Source of the DNA: Aquirhabdus sp.
Lineage (GTDB): Bacteria; Pseudomonadota; Gammaproteobacteria; Pseudomonadales; Moraxellaceae
Direction: 5' to 3'
DNA: 55,172 nt
Assembly: GCA_030149815.1 (NCBI GenBank)
Contig: JASLHI010000063.1
Location: 1 to 55,172 of the forward strand
Each line of letters begins with the position of its first letter. Position 1 is the stretch's first letter. The notes beneath the pieces were generated by a model. That model had not been told where the DNA came from, made no database searches, and saw only the letters and a program-made list of their open reading frames with translations. The position numbers and the translations under genes were made by a program. Shown in pieces: positions 25,468-34,873 of the stretch.

Positions 25468-27339
25468 ATGCGTTATCCAGCATGGAAATATGTGGTAATT
25501 CTACTGGTTTTGGTGATTAGCACCCTGTATGCGCTACCAAACCTCTACCCTGACGAACCCGCAATTCAGATTACAGGCGCGAAAGCTGGTTCACAAATTG
25601 ATGCCAGCGTTCTCGGCCAAGCAGAAGCCGCTCTCAAAGCAGCGAACATCACATCGCATGGTGATAGTTTTGATGGCAAAACTGCACTCGTTCGTGTCCG
25701 CACCAGCGATGAACAGCTGAAAGCACAAGACATTGTACGCCGCGCTTTGGGTGACAATTTCGTTGTTGCACTCAATTTGGCTCAGACCACACCAAACTGG
25801 TTAAGAGCAATCGGCGCAGCACCGATGAAATTGGGGCTAGACTTGCGCGGTGGTGTACACTTCTTACTTGAAGTCGACATGTCTAAAGCGATTGAACAGC
25901 GTTTAGATACATCAGTCACTGATATTCGTCGTGAATTACGCACAAACAACCTGATCTTCCGTACTGTGCAACAAACACCTACAGGCATTAATGTTGTTTT
26001 TGACACAACAACTGATCGTGACTTGGCAACCCCGACTCTACGTCGTAAGTTCCCTGATTTTGCACTACAGCAATTGGCAGTTGGTGATGGCTTTGTTGAT
26101 ACACTGACCTATACCGAAGCAAAACTGCAAGAAATCAATCAGTACGCCGTCGGTCAAAACTTAACAACGCTGCGGAATCGTATTAACGAACTCGGTGTCG
26201 CAGAAGCATTGGTACAAACTCAAGGTAGCAATCGCATCGTGGTTGATTTACCAGGCGTGCAAGATACTGCTGAAGCGAAGCGCGTTTTGGGTCGTACTGC
26301 CAATCTAGAATTCCGCATGGTTGCAGATGAAGCATCATCTTATACAGGCGGACCAGTCCCTGCAGGTGCAGAGAGTTTCCCATTTGAAAAACTGGATGGT
26401 CCTTCGATCCTGCTTAAGCGTCAACGTATCCTAACTGGTGAACGCGTACAAAACGCACAGCTCGGCTATGATCAAAACGGTCAAGCCTCAGTCAACATCA
26501 CGCTGGACACGGCTGGCGGCAAGTTGATGAGCGATGCGACACGTAACGCTGTTGGTAAGCAAATGGCGGTATTGTTTATCGAAAATAAACAAAAAATCAC
26601 CTACGCCACCGACCCTGTGACCAAGAAAACTGTAGAAACACGTACGCCATACACAGAAAAAGTCGTGATTAATCGTGCAACTGTACAATCTGTCCTCGGC
26701 TCACAATTCCAAATTACAGGGATTGGTAGTCCACAAGAAGCAGCAGAACTCGCACTCTTACTTCGCTCAGGTGCACTTGCAGCGCCAATGTACTTTGTTG
26801 AAGAACGTACTGTTGGACCATCACTCGGTCAAGAAAACATCGACAAAGGGATCCTATCTACACAGGTCGGTTTTGCACTCGTTGCTGTATTTATGCTGGT
26901 GTTTTATCGCCTCTTCGGTTTGATTGCAAATTTTGCACTCTTTATGAACTTAGCATTAATTCTTGCCATCATGTCAGCCATCGGTGCGGCTCTCAGCCTT
27001 CCTGGTATTGCTGGTATTGTCTTGACCATCGGTATTGCGGTTGACGCCAACGTCCTGATTTGTGAACGTATTCGCGAAGAAATTAGGCATGGTGCTAAGC
27101 CAATCTCTGCAATTGTGATGGGCTACGATCGTGCATTCGGAACCATTATTGATGCGCACGTGACGACATTGATTGTTGCGTTCATTCTGTTTGCAGTTGG
27201 TACTGGTCCAATCAAAGGCTTCGCGGTCACGTTATCCATCGGGATTATCTGTTCGCTATTTACTGCCATCACGGTCACCCGTGGCTTGGTTCAATTGATC
27301 TATGGCAATCGCGGCCATGTTGAAAAACTAAGTATTTAA
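25468..27339 (+). CDS. secD: Protein translocase subunit SecD
   Basis: SecD with SecF uses proton flow to pull exported proteins from the Sec channel. The chosen ATG at 25468 (623 residues) has AGAAGAG upstream and begins MRYPAWKYVVILLVLVISTL, the standard SecD N-terminus and first membrane helix. A longer frame from 25378 adds 30 unlikely residues. The motif LGLDLRGGVHFLLEVD (D1), the large periplasmic P1 region and the C-terminal block of five helices with GIAGIVLTIGIAVDANVLICERI are present. It is transcribed with yajC and secF; 12 nt separate it from secF. Confidence 0.96.
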   Translation: MRYPAWKYVVILLVLVISTLYALPNLYPDEPAIQITGAKAGSQIDASVLGQAEAALKAANITSHGDSFDGKTALVRVRTSDEQLKAQDIVRRALGDNFVVALNLAQTTPNWLRAIGAAPMKLGLDLRGGVHFLLEVDMSKAIEQRLDTSVTDIRRELRTNNLIFRTVQQTPTGINVVFDTTTDRDLATPTLRRKFPDFALQQLAVGDGFVDTLTYTEAKLQEINQYAVGQNLTTLRNRINELGVAEALVQTQGSNRIVVDLPGVQDTAEAKRVLGRTANLEFRMVADEASSYTGGPVPAGAESFPFEKLDGPSILLKRQRILTGERVQNAQLGYDQNGQASVNITLDTAGGKLMSDATRNAVGKQMAVLFIENKQKITYATDPVTKKTVETRTPYTEKVVINRATVQSVLGSQFQITGIGSPQEAAELALLLRSGALAAPMYFVEERTVGPSLGQENIDKGILSTQVGFALVAVFMLVFYRLFGLIANFALFMNLALILAIMSAIGAALSLPGIAGIVLTIGIAVDANVLICERIREEIRHGAKPISAIVMGYDRAFGTIIDAHVTTLIVAFILFAVGTGPIKGFAVTLSIGIICSLFTAITVTRGLVQLIYGNRGHVEKLSI

Positions 27340-27351
27340 AAGGAATTAATC

Positions 27352-28359
27352 ATGGCTAACAATACGATCAACAATGTCCAAAGCGATGTAAGCGCAGAGC
27401 AACCTTATCAGCATGATGAGTTTGTGATTCGCTTCATGCGATTCCGCAAACCTTTGGCAATCTTTTCAATCCTTTTAATCATCATCAGTATTGGTTCGAT
27501 TTTTCACAAAGGACTAAATCTTGGACTCGATTTTACGGGTGGTATCTCCGCTGAAGTCAACTACACGCATGCCGTCAAACAAGACGATGTGCAAGCAGCA
27601 CTGACTAAAGCTGGGTTTCATGATCCTGTCGTGCAGTATTTAGGAACTCAACGCGATTTGTTAATACGCATGCCTGCGCAAACCAAATCAACCGATGCAG
27701 CAACCTATATTCTCAAAGCAGTTCAACTGCCAGACAATAAAGCAACCGTCCAGAAAGTCGATATCGTCGGCTCACAAGTGGGTAACGATCTTTATCTACG
27801 CTCTCTTGGCGCGATTGGTCTCGCACTCGCATTGATGATGATCTACGTGGCAATTCGCTTCCAGTTTAAATTTGCGGTCGGTGCGGTGATTTCACTACTC
27901 CATGTGACTATTATTACTGTAGGCGTATTCTCAGTGTTTAACTGGCCATTTGACTTAACCGTGCTTGCAGCGGTATTGGCATTGATTGGCTACTCGCTGA
28001 ACGATACGATCGTGGTCTTTGACCGTATTCGTGAAAATTTTCGCAAGATTCGCGGTGCATCAGCCATCGAGATCATTGATATTTCTCTCACGGAGACCTT
28101 CCGTCGTACAGTGATGACTGTGGCAACCGTTGCGTTGGTTGCTTTTGCGATGCTGTTCTTAGGGGGTGATGGATTGTTCTGGTTCTCCGCAGCGTTGCTG
28201 ATCGGTTTGTTTGTCGGTACATATTCATCGATTTACATCGCAACAGGCTATGCAATCTTCATGAATCTTTCTCGCCAAGACTTTATTGTGACGGTGAAGC
28301 CTGAGTTTGAAGAAGATACTGTTGTATTCAACGATCCAAAAGCACCGAAGAAACGTTAA
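27352..28359 (+). CDS. secF: Protein translocase subunit SecF
   Basis: A 335-residue partner of SecD, with six membrane helices. After a hydrophilic N-terminus of about 35 residues come helix 1 and the motif GLNLGLDFTGGISAEV. The C-terminal half has ALIGYSLNDTIVVFDRIREN, SLTETFRRTVMTVATVALVA and a final pair of helices. The gene follows secD by 12 nt with an AGGA ribosome binding site, and a strong terminator follows it. No abnormality seen. Confidence 0.97.
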   Translation: MANNTINNVQSDVSAEQPYQHDEFVIRFMRFRKPLAIFSILLIIISIGSIFHKGLNLGLDFTGGISAEVNYTHAVKQDDVQAALTKAGFHDPVVQYLGTQRDLLIRMPAQTKSTDAATYILKAVQLPDNKATVQKVDIVGSQVGNDLYLRSLGAIGLALALMMIYVAIRFQFKFAVGAVISLLHVTIITVGVFSVFNWPFDLTVLAAVLALIGYSLNDTIVVFDRIRENFRKIRGASAIEIIDISLTETFRRTVMTVATVALVAFAMLFLGGDGLFWFSAALLIGLFVGTYSSIYIATGYAIFMNLSRQDFIVTVKPEFEEDTVVFNDPKAPKKR

Positions 28360-28387
28360 TCATCACGACTTCATGCACAATGTAAAA

Positions 28388-28420
28388 CAAAAATGCCTGT
28401 CTCGATGACAGGCATTTTTT
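28388..28420. terminator. Terminator after secF
   Basis: ATGCCTGTC (28393-28401) and GACAGGCAT (28407-28415) with a 5-nt loop, flanked by A-run and T-run, give a strong hairpin 30 nt after secF. It also serves the DUF2789 gene on the other strand. Confidence 0.93.
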
Positions 28421-28455
28421 ATTGCAGGACTGAGTAATTTAATATTGAACAATAA

Positions 28456-28683
28456 CTAATGCAGCAATATGTTGAGCTGATCAACCGCCTCAGACCACTC
28501 AGAATCTTGCCGCAATGCATCTTGCAAGAAATGGCGCTGTCCATCATTCCAGAAGGGAGCATTATTGACATAAACATCTTTGGGTAACATATGACTTGCT
28601 GCAAACCGCGTCATCGCCTCTTGACTATTATTAAGACCAAGCTGGGCAAATAGTGTTTCAAGATTGTTGGCTGACATATCCAT
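28456..28683 (-). CDS. DUF2789 family small protein
   Basis: A 75-residue soluble protein. The pattern LETLFAQLGLNNS, then F...H.LP.DV, APFWNDGQRHFLQDAL and WSEAVDQLNILL matches DUF2789, a small helical family of Pseudomonas and Acinetobacter with no established function. ATG 28683 has GAGG about 9 nt upstream; a second ATG two codons on is possible. Monocistronic, converging with secF. Confidence 0.88.
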   Translation of the reverse strand: MDMSANNLETLFAQLGLNNSQEAMTRFAASHMLPKDVYVNNAPFWNDGQRHFLQDALRQDSEWSEAVDQLNILLH

Positions 28684-29021
28684 AAGAATAATCCTCTGCT
28701 GATCACTGACTCAATAAATCATGCAAATTTTGGTGCCAAAGCATCATACGCTCATGTTGATTGTAATCCTTTCATCTCCACCTGCAAGTGGATTTATGGC
28801 TATTTTAAATCAGTTAAGTCAATCTTTGAATCGATCCAATAATTGAAAATATTAAACTATATGATCCGATTTACTCTTGATGTTTGATCAAGGTTTTGCG
28901 ATTCTTTTATCTATTGACGGCATGATAATTTTTCTGTCGATTCAGGTACGAATCCCCTCGTGCTCGTTTTGGCACACTTTATAAGAAGCCACTTTAGATC
29001 CTAAGTTTAAGAGTATTCACC
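28684..29021. other. Intergenic region with a candidate promoter for the M24 gene
   Basis: It separates divergent genes. TTGATC (28884-28889) and TTATCT (28907-28912), 17 bp apart, form a plausible sigma-70 promoter reading toward the M24 gene. Nothing else recognised. Confidence 0.4.
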
Positions 29022-29912
29022 ATGTTCAGAAAACGCCTAACTCTTCAAGAGTCAACTAAAGCAGGCTACATTCCCTCCGCAGAAGATCTCGAACAATTTC
29101 GCAAAGTTCAACGTCTAGCCTATGCCGCTGCCGAGGCAGTTGCCAAAGAACTTAAACCAGGGATCACCGAGAAAGAAGCCGCGCGCATGCAGGAAGTATG
29201 GCTATTAGATCATGGCGTCACGGATTGGTTTCATTCGCCGTTTGCATGGTTTGGAGATCGCACCGCATTCTACGGCTTTAAAGTCGCATTACAGTTCCTG
29301 CCGACCAACCGTCGTCTAGAAGAAAACATGCCCTTCATCCTCGACAATGCACCCGTGATCAATGGCTATGTTGCCGATATTGGTTACACCAGCGTTCTCG
29401 GAGAAAATAAAGTTCTCGATCGCGTGATTGATGATTTGGCTGAACATCGCGCCATGATCCTGGATTTGATTAAACAGCGCCGACCTATGCGAGAGGTTTC
29501 TCAGGCGGTTGATCTGCTCATCGCCAAACAAGGCTATGAACCTCGTCACAAGGCTTATCCATTCGAAACGTTGGCGCACACTGTCGAACCCATGCCGCAA
29601 CGTAAGAATCCAAAACCAAATACCGTGTTCAAATTCGGTCTGCAAGCTGTCGAATCTCTCGGCAAAATGGCTGCAGTCGGCTTCAAACAAGGCTGGTCGC
29701 CAATTTGGTCATCTAACGCAAGCTCTGACCATCCTCCCGTTCCAGGACTTTGGGCAGTAGAACCTCATTTGGGTTTTCAGGGCGTTGGTGCAAAGTTTGA
29801 AGAACTCCTCGTGATCACTGAAAATGATGCTTACTGGCTGGACGATGAATCCCCACATATGCGCCGCTGGAAAGAGCGTGGTCTCTGGCCTGTCAAACAG
29901 CGCACCATATAG
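29022..29912 (+). CDS. M24-family metallopeptidase homologue (aminopeptidase P/creatinase fold)
   Basis: A 296-residue pita-bread-fold protein. The region FILDNAPVINGYVADIGYTS supplies two Asp like the metal ligands of M24 enzymes. A His lies in FETLAHTVEP and two Glu in VEPHLG and KFEELLVIT. All five ligand types appear in the right order, so it may be active, although the surrounding motifs deviate from classical Xaa-Pro aminopeptidases and the usual GHGIG-like His motif is replaced. No N-terminal creatinase domain of normal size is present. The substrate is unknown. It is monocistronic and followed by a strong hairpin. Confidence 0.8.
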   Translation: MFRKRLTLQESTKAGYIPSAEDLEQFRKVQRLAYAAAEAVAKELKPGITEKEAARMQEVWLLDHGVTDWFHSPFAWFGDRTAFYGFKVALQFLPTNRRLEENMPFILDNAPVINGYVADIGYTSVLGENKVLDRVIDDLAEHRAMILDLIKQRRPMREVSQAVDLLIAKQGYEPRHKAYPFETLAHTVEPMPQRKNPKPNTVFKFGLQAVESLGKMAAVGFKQGWSPIWSSNASSDHPPVPGLWAVEPHLGFQGVGAKFEELLVITENDAYWLDDESPHMRRWKERGLWPVKQRTI

Positions 29913-29937
29913 GTTTAGCAACTTTTAATACAATAAC

Positions 29938-29971
29938 TCTGGTAGAAGGCTGTCTCATATCTTCTACCAGA
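29938..29971 (+). terminator. Hairpin after the M24 gene
   Basis: TCTGGTAGAAG (29938-29948) and CTTCTACCAGA (29961-29971) form a perfect 11-bp stem with a 12-nt loop, 26 nt after the stop. There is no T-run, so termination is uncertain. Confidence 0.5.
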
Positions 29972-30114
29972 ATCAATCTATACGACCAGCTAACAAGCAT
30001 TTTGATCCACCAATCCTCTCTCATTTACTTGAATACAATTGAAAACGGTAACGATGCCACTATTATGATCTTACTGATTCAATTCTGACTCAGCTTATTT
30101 AAGAGGAATTTTCC

Positions 30115-31008
30115 ATGTTGCGGATTGGTCTTTTTTTATTGACTAACCTCGCGGTGATGGTTGTCGTCGGTATTATTTTATCGATTCTTGGCGTAGGTTC
30201 TACGCACACAGCAGGCGGCCTAAATCTAGGTAATCTTTTAGTATTGTGTTTTGTGTATGGCATGGTTGGTTCAGCGATTTCGCTGTTTCTCTCCAAACCA
30301 CTGGCAAAGTGGAGTACCAAAACTCAAATTATTACACAGCCCTCTAACCAAGCCGAAGCATGGTTATTGCAAACCGTTGAGCAGCTTGCACATAACGCGG
30401 GCATTCAAACGCCTGAAGTTGGTATTTTCCCAAGCTATCAATCTAACGCTTTCGCGACGGGTTGGAATCGTAACGCAGCGCTGGTTTCTGTGTCGACCGG
30501 CTTGCTTGAGCGCATGAATCAAGACGAGTTACGTGCAGTCCTCGCCCATGAAATTGGACACGTTGCCAATGGTGACATGGTGACACTTGCACTAGTACAA
30601 GGTGTGGTCAACGCCTTCGTCATGTTCTTTGCACGGATTATCGGTAACTTCGTTGATCGTAATGTTTTCAAAAACGAAAGTGATCGTCCAGGAATGGGAT
30701 ACTTTATTACCAGTATGGTGATGGATATTGTTCTGGGTATTGCGGCATCCGCAATTGTCATGTGGTTCTCACGCCTACGTGAATATCGCGCCGATGAAGC
30801 AGGTGCGCGTTTAGCGGGTAAACAAGCGATGATTAATGCACTACTTCGTTTGCGTCAAGAACAAGACATGCCTGACCAAATGCCCGCAGAGATGAAAGCG
30901 TTTGCGATTAGTTCAGGACAAGAAGAAGGCTTTAGTATTGCTGCATTGTTTCATTCACATCCAAGTATTGAACAACGCGTTGAAGCATTACAACGTTTGA
31001 ATGTTTAA
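30115..31008 (+). CDS. htpX: Membrane protease HtpX
   Basis: This zinc metalloprotease of the inner membrane degrades misfolded membrane proteins alongside FtsH. Its 297 residues include two N-terminal helices (about 5-27 and 38-60). The zinc motif HEIGH is at 145-149, two further membrane segments lie at about 158-180 and 198-216, and the third ligand Glu is in EYRADEAGA. The C-terminal HSHPSIEQRVEAL segment is typical of M48B. AGAGGA precedes the ATG. Family members are often induced by envelope stress; no CpxR or sigma-32 site was recognised here. Confidence 0.96.
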   Translation: MLRIGLFLLTNLAVMVVVGIILSILGVGSTHTAGGLNLGNLLVLCFVYGMVGSAISLFLSKPLAKWSTKTQIITQPSNQAEAWLLQTVEQLAHNAGIQTPEVGIFPSYQSNAFATGWNRNAALVSVSTGLLERMNQDELRAVLAHEIGHVANGDMVTLALVQGVVNAFVMFFARIIGNFVDRNVFKNESDRPGMGYFITSMVMDIVLGIAASAIVMWFSRLREYRADEAGARLAGKQAMINALLRLRQEQDMPDQMPAEMKAFAISSGQEEGFSIAALFHSHPSIEQRVEALQRLNV

Positions 31009-31415
31009 GGATCTATTTTGTTCTTATTGACGCACATGAGATCTTGATAAGAACAATATCCTGTTTTTTGATATCACTGTTTAAGCGCCTGATACTTCGT
31101 ATTGGGCGTTTTGCTTTCTAAGCCTACTCCTCTTCTCACCAAATCATATTTCGCATTAATCCAACGCCAGCAGATGCACCGCGATTGGCTAAGTGCAGAA
31201 CCTCCCAGACTCTTAATACTCCTCAAATTAAGCCCTCGCGCGCGCGATATCTATACAGTAAATCCATTGTAGGACAATAATTTATGAATGGCATGCTTTC
31301 TGCTAAGTAAATCATGATGCCTGATTTATGACACAACATGAGGCATATAAGCTGTAGATAGGTGCATGGCTACATTTATTTTTATCGTTATTTTTTGAAA
31401 AATATGGAGGCCCGT
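31009..31415. other. Intergenic region upstream of the CheA-like gene
   Basis: It holds an inverted repeat TTGTTCTTAT/ATAAGAACAA (31018-31056), the terminator at 31083-31116, and a 12-bp GC palindrome TCGCGCGCGCGA (31236-31247) in otherwise AT-rich sequence. The promoter of the chemosensory operon is expected near 31260-31380. No gene seen. Confidence 0.45.
31083..31116 (+). terminator. Terminator downstream of htpX
   Basis: AAGCGCCTGATAC, loop TTC, then GTATTGGGCGTTTTGC fold into a stem of about 13 bp with three wobble pairs and a T-rich tail. An earlier dyad at 31018-31056 lies closer to htpX. Confidence 0.7.
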
Positions 31416-33536
31416 ATGCAAAGCAATAAGCAAAGTTTCTATTGGGGTAAATATCGCGGAATCGTACTCGCCGTTATTTGTTTTCTAATATTGGACATCA
31501 CTGTACTTTCACTCAATTTTTATATCTCATTCCTCATGTCTGACAGTGCATCTGCGATCAACCTCGCTGGACGCCAGCGCATGTTGTCACAGCGTATGAC
31601 CAAAGAGTTACTGGCCGCAGAACTCGACCTTGAAAAAAATAAAGACATTCCAACAGCCGTTTCTTTACAAGCCTTACATACAACCGTCGAACAATTTAAT
31701 ACCACGCTCAATGGTTTTAAAACTGGAGGGATGGTTACCAGCAGTAATGGACAAAAAGTTCATTTGAATGCAATTCAAAGTGCCACAGGGCGCGATATTC
31801 TTGAACAAGCTGATGCGATATGGACACCGCTATATGAGCAAATCTCTCAACTGAATGATCAGATTATCGAAGCCCCAGACCTCTCATCAGCGACCGCCTA
31901 CGCTCTGGCAAACAATGTCGAGCTACTTCGCCTCATGAATCAACTCACATCGGAGATGGAAGCTGAAGCCAATGCCCGTGCCGATTTTCTGCGTTGGGTA
32001 CAAACCATCGGAATTATACTAGCACTCCTTAATTTTGGTTATATCTTAGGCAAAAGCTTAAATCGGTTACGAGAAAGTGATCGAGAAATCGAGCAAGCAC
32101 AACAAGAAACTTTAGAAATTCTGGGTACGGTTAAAGAAGGTCTTTTCCTATTAGGCCAGGACTTCCGTATTGGCTCACAATATTCCACCTCATTAGCAAA
32201 AATACTCGGTCGCCCTATCGAAGCCGGTGGAAATTTTAAAGAAATTCTGCGCGACATGGTTGAACCGAACATTTTCAAATCAGCCTGCGAATATATCAAA
32301 CTGTTACTTGGTGATCGCGTCAAAGAATCTCTGGTGCAAGATCTCAATCCACTCAATCAAATTGAAGTGATGATCCCGAACTCGCAAGGCAAAGTCGAAC
32401 GTCGCTATCTCACATTACAATTCAGCAGAGCCTTGCAAGAGGGTCAGGTATCTCATCTACTCGTGACAGTATTTGATGTCACCACACAAGTCGAGTTAGG
32501 ACAAGCACTCGTTGATGCACGTAAAAAAGCCAAGGCTGACGTCGAAGTCATGCTCGACCTTCTGAAAGTCCATCCGACAACGCTGAAAAATTATTTGGAC
32601 AGTGCCGAAATTGCTTTACTGAATATTAATGATCAGCTCCGTGATGTGGTCGGCGAAAAAGATTACCAACGTACTTTTGCTCAAATTTTCCGTCAAATTC
32701 ATAGCCTCAAAGGGGAAGCAGCAGCATTAGGACTAGAAGTCTTTGAAGAAACTGCTCAACAGTTCGAATCCATGCTTTCAGGACTGCGTAATAAAGGTGC
32801 AGTGTTAGGCAGCGATCTGTTGACATTGCCATTACCATTAGATGAGTTCCTCAAACGCATCACTGCTGTTCGAGAAATCAGTCAACGGCTTGCCTCATAT
32901 CAGACCAGTTTCCAAAATGAGCATAACGAAATGCACCTTGCGACCAGTATGAGTGCTCTAGCACAGCGCATCGCACGTGACCAAGGTAAACAAGTCAAGC
33001 TCGCCACTGAACTCACTGAAATGAATAAGCTACCAACGCCAGTTCGTAGTGCACTCAACGATATCGCTCTTCAATTATTACGCAACGCTGTTGTACATGG
33101 CATTGAAGATCAAACAAAACGCTCTACGCTCTCCAAAGCACCTGTGGGCTCTGTTTATGTCAGCCTCAAACAAATTGGCGAAGAATTTGAGTTTATCGTG
33201 CGCGACGATGGTCGCGGATTGAACCCAGAACTAATTCGTCAAGAACTCTTGCGCCGTGGCAATTACTCCGAAGCGCAATTAAATGAAATGAACGAGCAAC
33301 AAATCATTCAAAAAATCTTTGATGCAGGCTTCTCAACGGTAACCTCAGCCAACCGAGATGCAGGTCAAGGCGTTGGCATGGATGTTGTCAAACATAAGAT
33401 TCAGGAGCTGGGTGCCCATTTAAGGATCTCCACTCGAAAAGATGGTTTTACTCAGTTCACGATTCGCTTCTCTCCAAACCAAGTTGATCTGACCAGTAAA
33501 GCAATCGCATCAAGAATCACCGAGGAAACTTTATGA
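31416..33536 (+). CDS. Membrane-bound CheA-like sensor kinase with PilJ-type N-terminal domain
   Basis: A 706-residue protein. Two transmembrane helices (about 13-36 and 194-212) bracket a periplasmic PilJ-N-type domain containing the NLAGRQRMLSQRMTKEL signature. A PAS-like region (about 235-350) is next. An HPt domain follows, with phospho-accepting His in IHSLKGEAAALGL (near 429), and then a CheA-type ATPase: N box LLRNAVVHGIE, G1 DDGRGL, G2 GQGVGMDVV. It ends after the ATPase and has no CheW-like domain, so sensing is likely direct rather than through a receptor array. ATG 31416 has GGAGG 5 nt upstream; longer frames start GTG 31362 and are rejected. It overlaps the next gene by ATGA. Confidence 0.88.
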   Translation: MQSNKQSFYWGKYRGIVLAVICFLILDITVLSLNFYISFLMSDSASAINLAGRQRMLSQRMTKELLAAELDLEKNKDIPTAVSLQALHTTVEQFNTTLNGFKTGGMVTSSNGQKVHLNAIQSATGRDILEQADAIWTPLYEQISQLNDQIIEAPDLSSATAYALANNVELLRLMNQLTSEMEAEANARADFLRWVQTIGIILALLNFGYILGKSLNRLRESDREIEQAQQETLEILGTVKEGLFLLGQDFRIGSQYSTSLAKILGRPIEAGGNFKEILRDMVEPNIFKSACEYIKLLLGDRVKESLVQDLNPLNQIEVMIPNSQGKVERRYLTLQFSRALQEGQVSHLLVTVFDVTTQVELGQALVDARKKAKADVEVMLDLLKVHPTTLKNYLDSAEIALLNINDQLRDVVGEKDYQRTFAQIFRQIHSLKGEAAALGLEVFEETAQQFESMLSGLRNKGAVLGSDLLTLPLPLDEFLKRITAVREISQRLASYQTSFQNEHNEMHLATSMSALAQRIARDQGKQVKLATELTEMNKLPTPVRSALNDIALQLLRNAVVHGIEDQTKRSTLSKAPVGSVYVSLKQIGEEFEFIVRDDGRGLNPELIRQELLRRGNYSEAQLNEMNEQQIIQKIFDAGFSTVTSANRDAGQGVGMDVVKHKIQELGAHLRISTRKDGFTQFTIRFSPNQVDLTSKAIASRITEETL

Positions 33537-33898
33537 AGCTCATGATTGTTGATGATTCTAATATTATCCGCTCACGCATCGCGCGAGCCGTGATACATCC
33601 TCAACTGCAAGGCATGATCATCGTCGGTATGGCGCGGAATGGTCTAGAAGCTGTGTCGCTCTGCGAACGTAGCAGACCAGACTTAGTCACTATGGATCTC
33701 ACGATGCCCGAAATGGATGGCAATGCCTGTGTTGAAGCACTGATTCAGCGTTTTCCAGACATTAATATCCTCGTCGTATCCGCTTTAAGTGATAAAGCGA
33801 CTGCAATTGACGCTTTAACACGTGGCGCACGTGGTTTTCTGTATAAGCCCTTTACCGATGAACAGCTTGTGAATGCCCTGCTGGAAATCGTGAACTAA
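33533..33898 (+). CDS. CheY-like single-domain response regulator
   Basis: A 121-residue receiver domain with acidic pocket D7-D8, phospho-acceptor D55 (VTMDLTMPEMDG), Ser in VVSAL and Lys105 in LYKPF. No output domain. Its start overlaps the stop of the CheA-like kinase by 4 nt, indicating translational coupling. It is very probably the kinase's phosphate acceptor. The downstream CheX-like protein would dephosphorylate it. The final target (motor, pilus or enzyme) is not evident. Confidence 0.92.
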   Translation: MKLMIVDDSNIIRSRIARAVIHPQLQGMIIVGMARNGLEAVSLCERSRPDLVTMDLTMPEMDGNACVEALIQRFPDINILVVSALSDKATAIDALTRGARGFLYKPFTDEQLVNALLEIVN

Positions 33899-33912
33899 TT
33901 AGGAGAACAAAA

Positions 33913-34377
33913 TTGGAACTAGGGGAAACCGAACTCAAAGTCTTTGTGGAAGCCGTCACTCGTTATTTTTCACAAACCACCAAAGAGCCTGCCGTTATCC
34001 GTGCGGCTTACCTCGCCGATGGGGTCATTCCACGCTTTGAATATACAGGGTTAATCACTGTCTCAGGCTGCTTCCGCGGCTGTGTTCACTTTTCAGCACC
34101 GACAGACCTAATCAAAGGACTACTGACAGAATGGGGAGAAAAAGATCAAAGTGAAGCAAACTTATTAGATGCGGTTGGTGAAATTGCAAATACCATCGCT
34201 GGCAATGCCCGTCGCCACTTTGGCAAGGATCTAGAAATATCAGTACCCGTCAATCTGCGAGGTGGCTCTGAACACATCAAAGCCGCCGTGCGTGTCCGCC
34301 CATTTGTCATTTCACTGCTCTGGCACAAACATGAGGCTGTTGTGATTGTTGATTTGGAATCGACTGATCAGAAATAG
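33913..34377 (+). CDS. CheX-like phosphatase
   Basis: A 154-residue CheC/CheX-family domain. The segment LLDAVGEIANTIAGNARRHFG carries the Glu-x-x-Asn catalytic pair that removes phosphate from CheY proteins. It follows the CheY-like gene by 14 nt. The start is TTG 33913, with AGGAG 7 nt upstream at 33901-33905; no ATG is available before the conserved part. With the two preceding genes it forms a compact kinase-regulator-phosphatase operon, closed by a terminator. Confidence 0.85.
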   Translation: MELGETELKVFVEAVTRYFSQTTKEPAVIRAAYLADGVIPRFEYTGLITVSGCFRGCVHFSAPTDLIKGLLTEWGEKDQSEANLLDAVGEIANTIAGNARRHFGKDLEISVPVNLRGGSEHIKAAVRVRPFVISLLWHKHEAVVIVDLESTDQK

Positions 34378-34395
34378 CAACGTTACCAGCACAAT

Positions 34396-34426
34396 CAAAA
34401 AAGAGCGCTTAATAGCGCTCTTTCTT
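34396..34426. terminator. Terminator after the chemosensory operon
   Basis: AAAGAGCGCT (34400-34409), a 4-nt loop and AGCGCTCTTT (34414-34423) form a strong hairpin between converging genes. Confidence 0.9.
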
Positions 34427-34441
34427 ATCCAAAACCGTTGT

Positions 34442-34825
34442 TCAACGACCGCCTAGTTTAGACTCAACACACCCCGTACTCGCACACTCACGCTCGCGCT
34501 CTTTTAAGAACGCTAAACGGTCTTGAGTCATCGTATTCGCGCAATCTAGATTCACAAAATAACCTGATGGCTTTTCTTCGCTGCATTGATCATTACGATC
34601 TTTGATCCAAGCCAACTGCCCTTGCTTCAACGCTGCAAGACCACTTGGTTTGAGGCTTTTTCTAAGATTGGTATATTCAATATTGAGATCATGATCGACT
34701 TGAGCAAACAATGTCCCTGCGCAATAGACTTGGTCAAATGCATTTTTCGGCGTCGCACAGCCAGCCGCATAAGCGCCCGCAGTCAGCAAAAGTAAAAGAA
34801 CTGTTAGACCGATTTTTTTCATCAT
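34442..34825 (-). CDS. Exported LprI-like lysozyme-inhibitor-family protein (DUF1311)
   Basis: A 127-residue protein with signal peptide (MMKKIGLTVLLLLLTAGAYA) followed by GCATPKNAFDQVYCAGTLFAQVD, DHDLNIEYTNL and QGQLAWIKDRNDQC. This Cys/Asp/Trp spacing is the DUF1311/LprI pattern; six or more cysteines suggest disulfides. Family members include lysozyme inhibitors and proteins of unknown function, so the activity is not certain. GAGG lies about 5 nt before the first ATG. It follows an amidase gene on the same strand after 48 nt, so two peptidoglycan-related exported proteins may be co-expressed. Confidence 0.85.
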   Translation of the reverse strand: MMKKIGLTVLLLLLTAGAYAAGCATPKNAFDQVYCAGTLFAQVDHDLNIEYTNLRKSLKPSGLAALKQGQLAWIKDRNDQCSEEKPSGYFVNLDCANTMTQDRLAFLKERERECASTGCVESKLGGR

Positions 34826-34873
34826 TTTATCCTCGTTAAATATTTCGTGCTTTTTGTTGAAAGTTGTTGAAAG

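Noticed and set aside
31236..31247. Alternating CG palindrome TCGCGCGCGCGA
   Set aside because: Too short to argue for a functional site; no known regulator motif or repeat partner in the window.
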